Origin: Thalassospira tepidiphila MCCC 1A03514
Lineage (GTDB): Bacteria > Pseudomonadota > Alphaproteobacteria > Rhodospirillales > Thalassospiraceae
NCBI RefSeq assembly: GCF_001662875.1
Contig: NZ_JPVZ01000004.1
Span: 62,001 to 126,000, forward strand
Direction of reading: 5' to 3'
DNA: 64,000 nucleotides
The notes beneath the pieces were generated by a model that did no database searches, was not told the origin of the DNA, and saw only the letters and a list, made by a program, of their open reading frames with translations. Below, in pieces: positions 63,577 through 64,000 of the stretch; position 1 is the stretch's first letter, and each line of letters opens with the position of its first letter. Made by a program: the position numbers and the translations under genes.

Positions 63577-64000
63577 CTAAAGTGTCACACGCGCTTCAAG
63601 ATCACGGATATAGCGTGTGAGTGACGTATAGGCCGCACTGATCCGCTTGAACCGTTCCTCGGCCGCCTTGTCGCCGCCATTGGCATCAGGGTGGTACTTT
63701 TTGGAAAGTGCCTTGTATTTCGTCTTGAGTTCATCGCGGGTGAACGGCCAGCCAAGATCAAGGGTCGCCATGGCCTCTTGCTGTTCGGCAGGCATGCCCA
63801 TGGCGCCAGCGCGACGCTGGGCTTCTTCGCTTTTGCGTTTGCGTTCGGCATTGGCCCTGGCTTCGGCGCCGGGGCCATGATGAGTCTGGTCGCCGTCTTC
63901 GTTAAAGAAGCCGAACCCGTCCTTGAATTTGAAATTGAACGGTTTTTTTGATCCGCGGATATGACCGAACTGCCATGTCGGGCGTTGCCAGTGGGTATCG
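63577..64000 (-). CDS. J-domain protein (DnaJ-like), cut by the window end
   Basis: The C-terminal 140 residues are visible; the gene continues past 64000. A J domain lies at the end (helices [21 protein letters not shown], then HPD in [21 protein letters not shown]). Upstream residues begin [21 protein letters not shown], typical of the alphaproteobacterial J-domain protein next to cobS. It likely works with DnaK, but a role in cobaltochelatase assembly is only suggested by position. Its in-frame internal ATG at 63801 is not the true start. Confidence 0.9.
   Translation of the reverse strand, partial: DTHWQRPTWQFGHIRGSKKPFNFKFKDGFGFFNEDGDQTHHGPGAEARANAERKRKSEEAQRRAGAMGMPAEQQEAMATLDLGWPFTRDELKTKYKALSKKYHPDANGGDKAAEERFKRISAAYTSLTRYIRDLEARVTL

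Noticed and set aside
1..64000. CRISPR arrays, insertion sequences, prophage genes or antiphage systems
   Set aside because: No regularly spaced repeats, transposase motifs, terminal inverted repeats with transposase, or phage structural genes were seen. The HNH protein at 55347 stands alone and lacks defence partners.

Overview
The window reads as chromosomal DNA of a heterotrophic, probably marine alphaproteobacterium of the Thalassospira/Rhodospirillales kind. This is an inference from three things: the J-domain/cobS/cobT cluster of aerobic cobalamin synthesis, several TRAP transporters mixed with ABC uptake systems, and the hutF/hutG variant of histidine catabolism. Genes are dense, with many ATGA/GTGA start-stop overlaps, and the window is almost wholly catabolic and transport DNA until about 50 kb.

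Region 1 (0.2-12 kb): a Tat-type dienelactone hydrolase-like protein, then a complete five-step histidine utilisation cluster. hutF and hutC run leftward and hutI, hutH, hutG and hutU run rightward from a shared promoter carrying a palindromic operator. A TRAP transporter (dctPQM) follows hutU on the same strand, with a perfect intrinsic terminator between its binding protein and its permeases.

Region 2 (12-26.3 kb): a divergent cluster that fits beta-oxidative breakdown of cinnamate-type aromatic acids. Leftward are a feruloyl-CoA synthase-like ligase, a thiolase, a TRAP transporter and a DUF3237 protein. Rightward are an SDR dehydrogenase, a crotonase, a second TRAP transporter, a MarR regulator, a 4-hydroxybenzoyl-CoA-type thioesterase and an acyl-CoA dehydrogenase. 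The divergent promoter holds two operators with identical arms (TTGTTAT-N5-ATAACAA), one next to each unit.

Region 3 (26.4-39.7 kb): a membrane histidine kinase and an NtrC-type regulator, then two inverted-repeat candidate enhancers and a textbook sigma-54 promoter. These precede a Liv-type ABC importer with two consecutive binding proteins, two iron-type alcohol dehydrogenases and a GabD-like succinate-semialdehyde dehydrogenase. The logical substrate is an omega-hydroxy acid or diol such as 4-hydroxybutyrate, but this is inference.

Region 4 (40.9-50.4 kb): a 9.5-kb genomic island. It lies between an intact tRNA-Leu(CAA) and a 56-bp perfect copy of that tRNA's 3' part, which begins exactly at the anticodon loop. 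The cargo is one sugar or polyol cassette: a LacI regulator, a ribose-type ABC importer with two different permeases, split DhaK/DhaL kinase subunits without DhaM, and an aldo/keto reductase. No integrase is visible.

Region 5 (50.4-64 kb): housekeeping and mixed genes: a DedA/YqaA protein, DsbB, a Fur box/AraC regulator/TonB siderophore receptor circuit with a 20-bp-spaced direct repeat, an HNH endonuclease, ribosomal protein L28, a 62-residue membrane protein, a GGDEF-EAL protein, GluQRS, CobT, CobS and a J-domain protein cut by the window end. I saw no CRISPR array, insertion sequence, rRNA or recognisable prophage gene.
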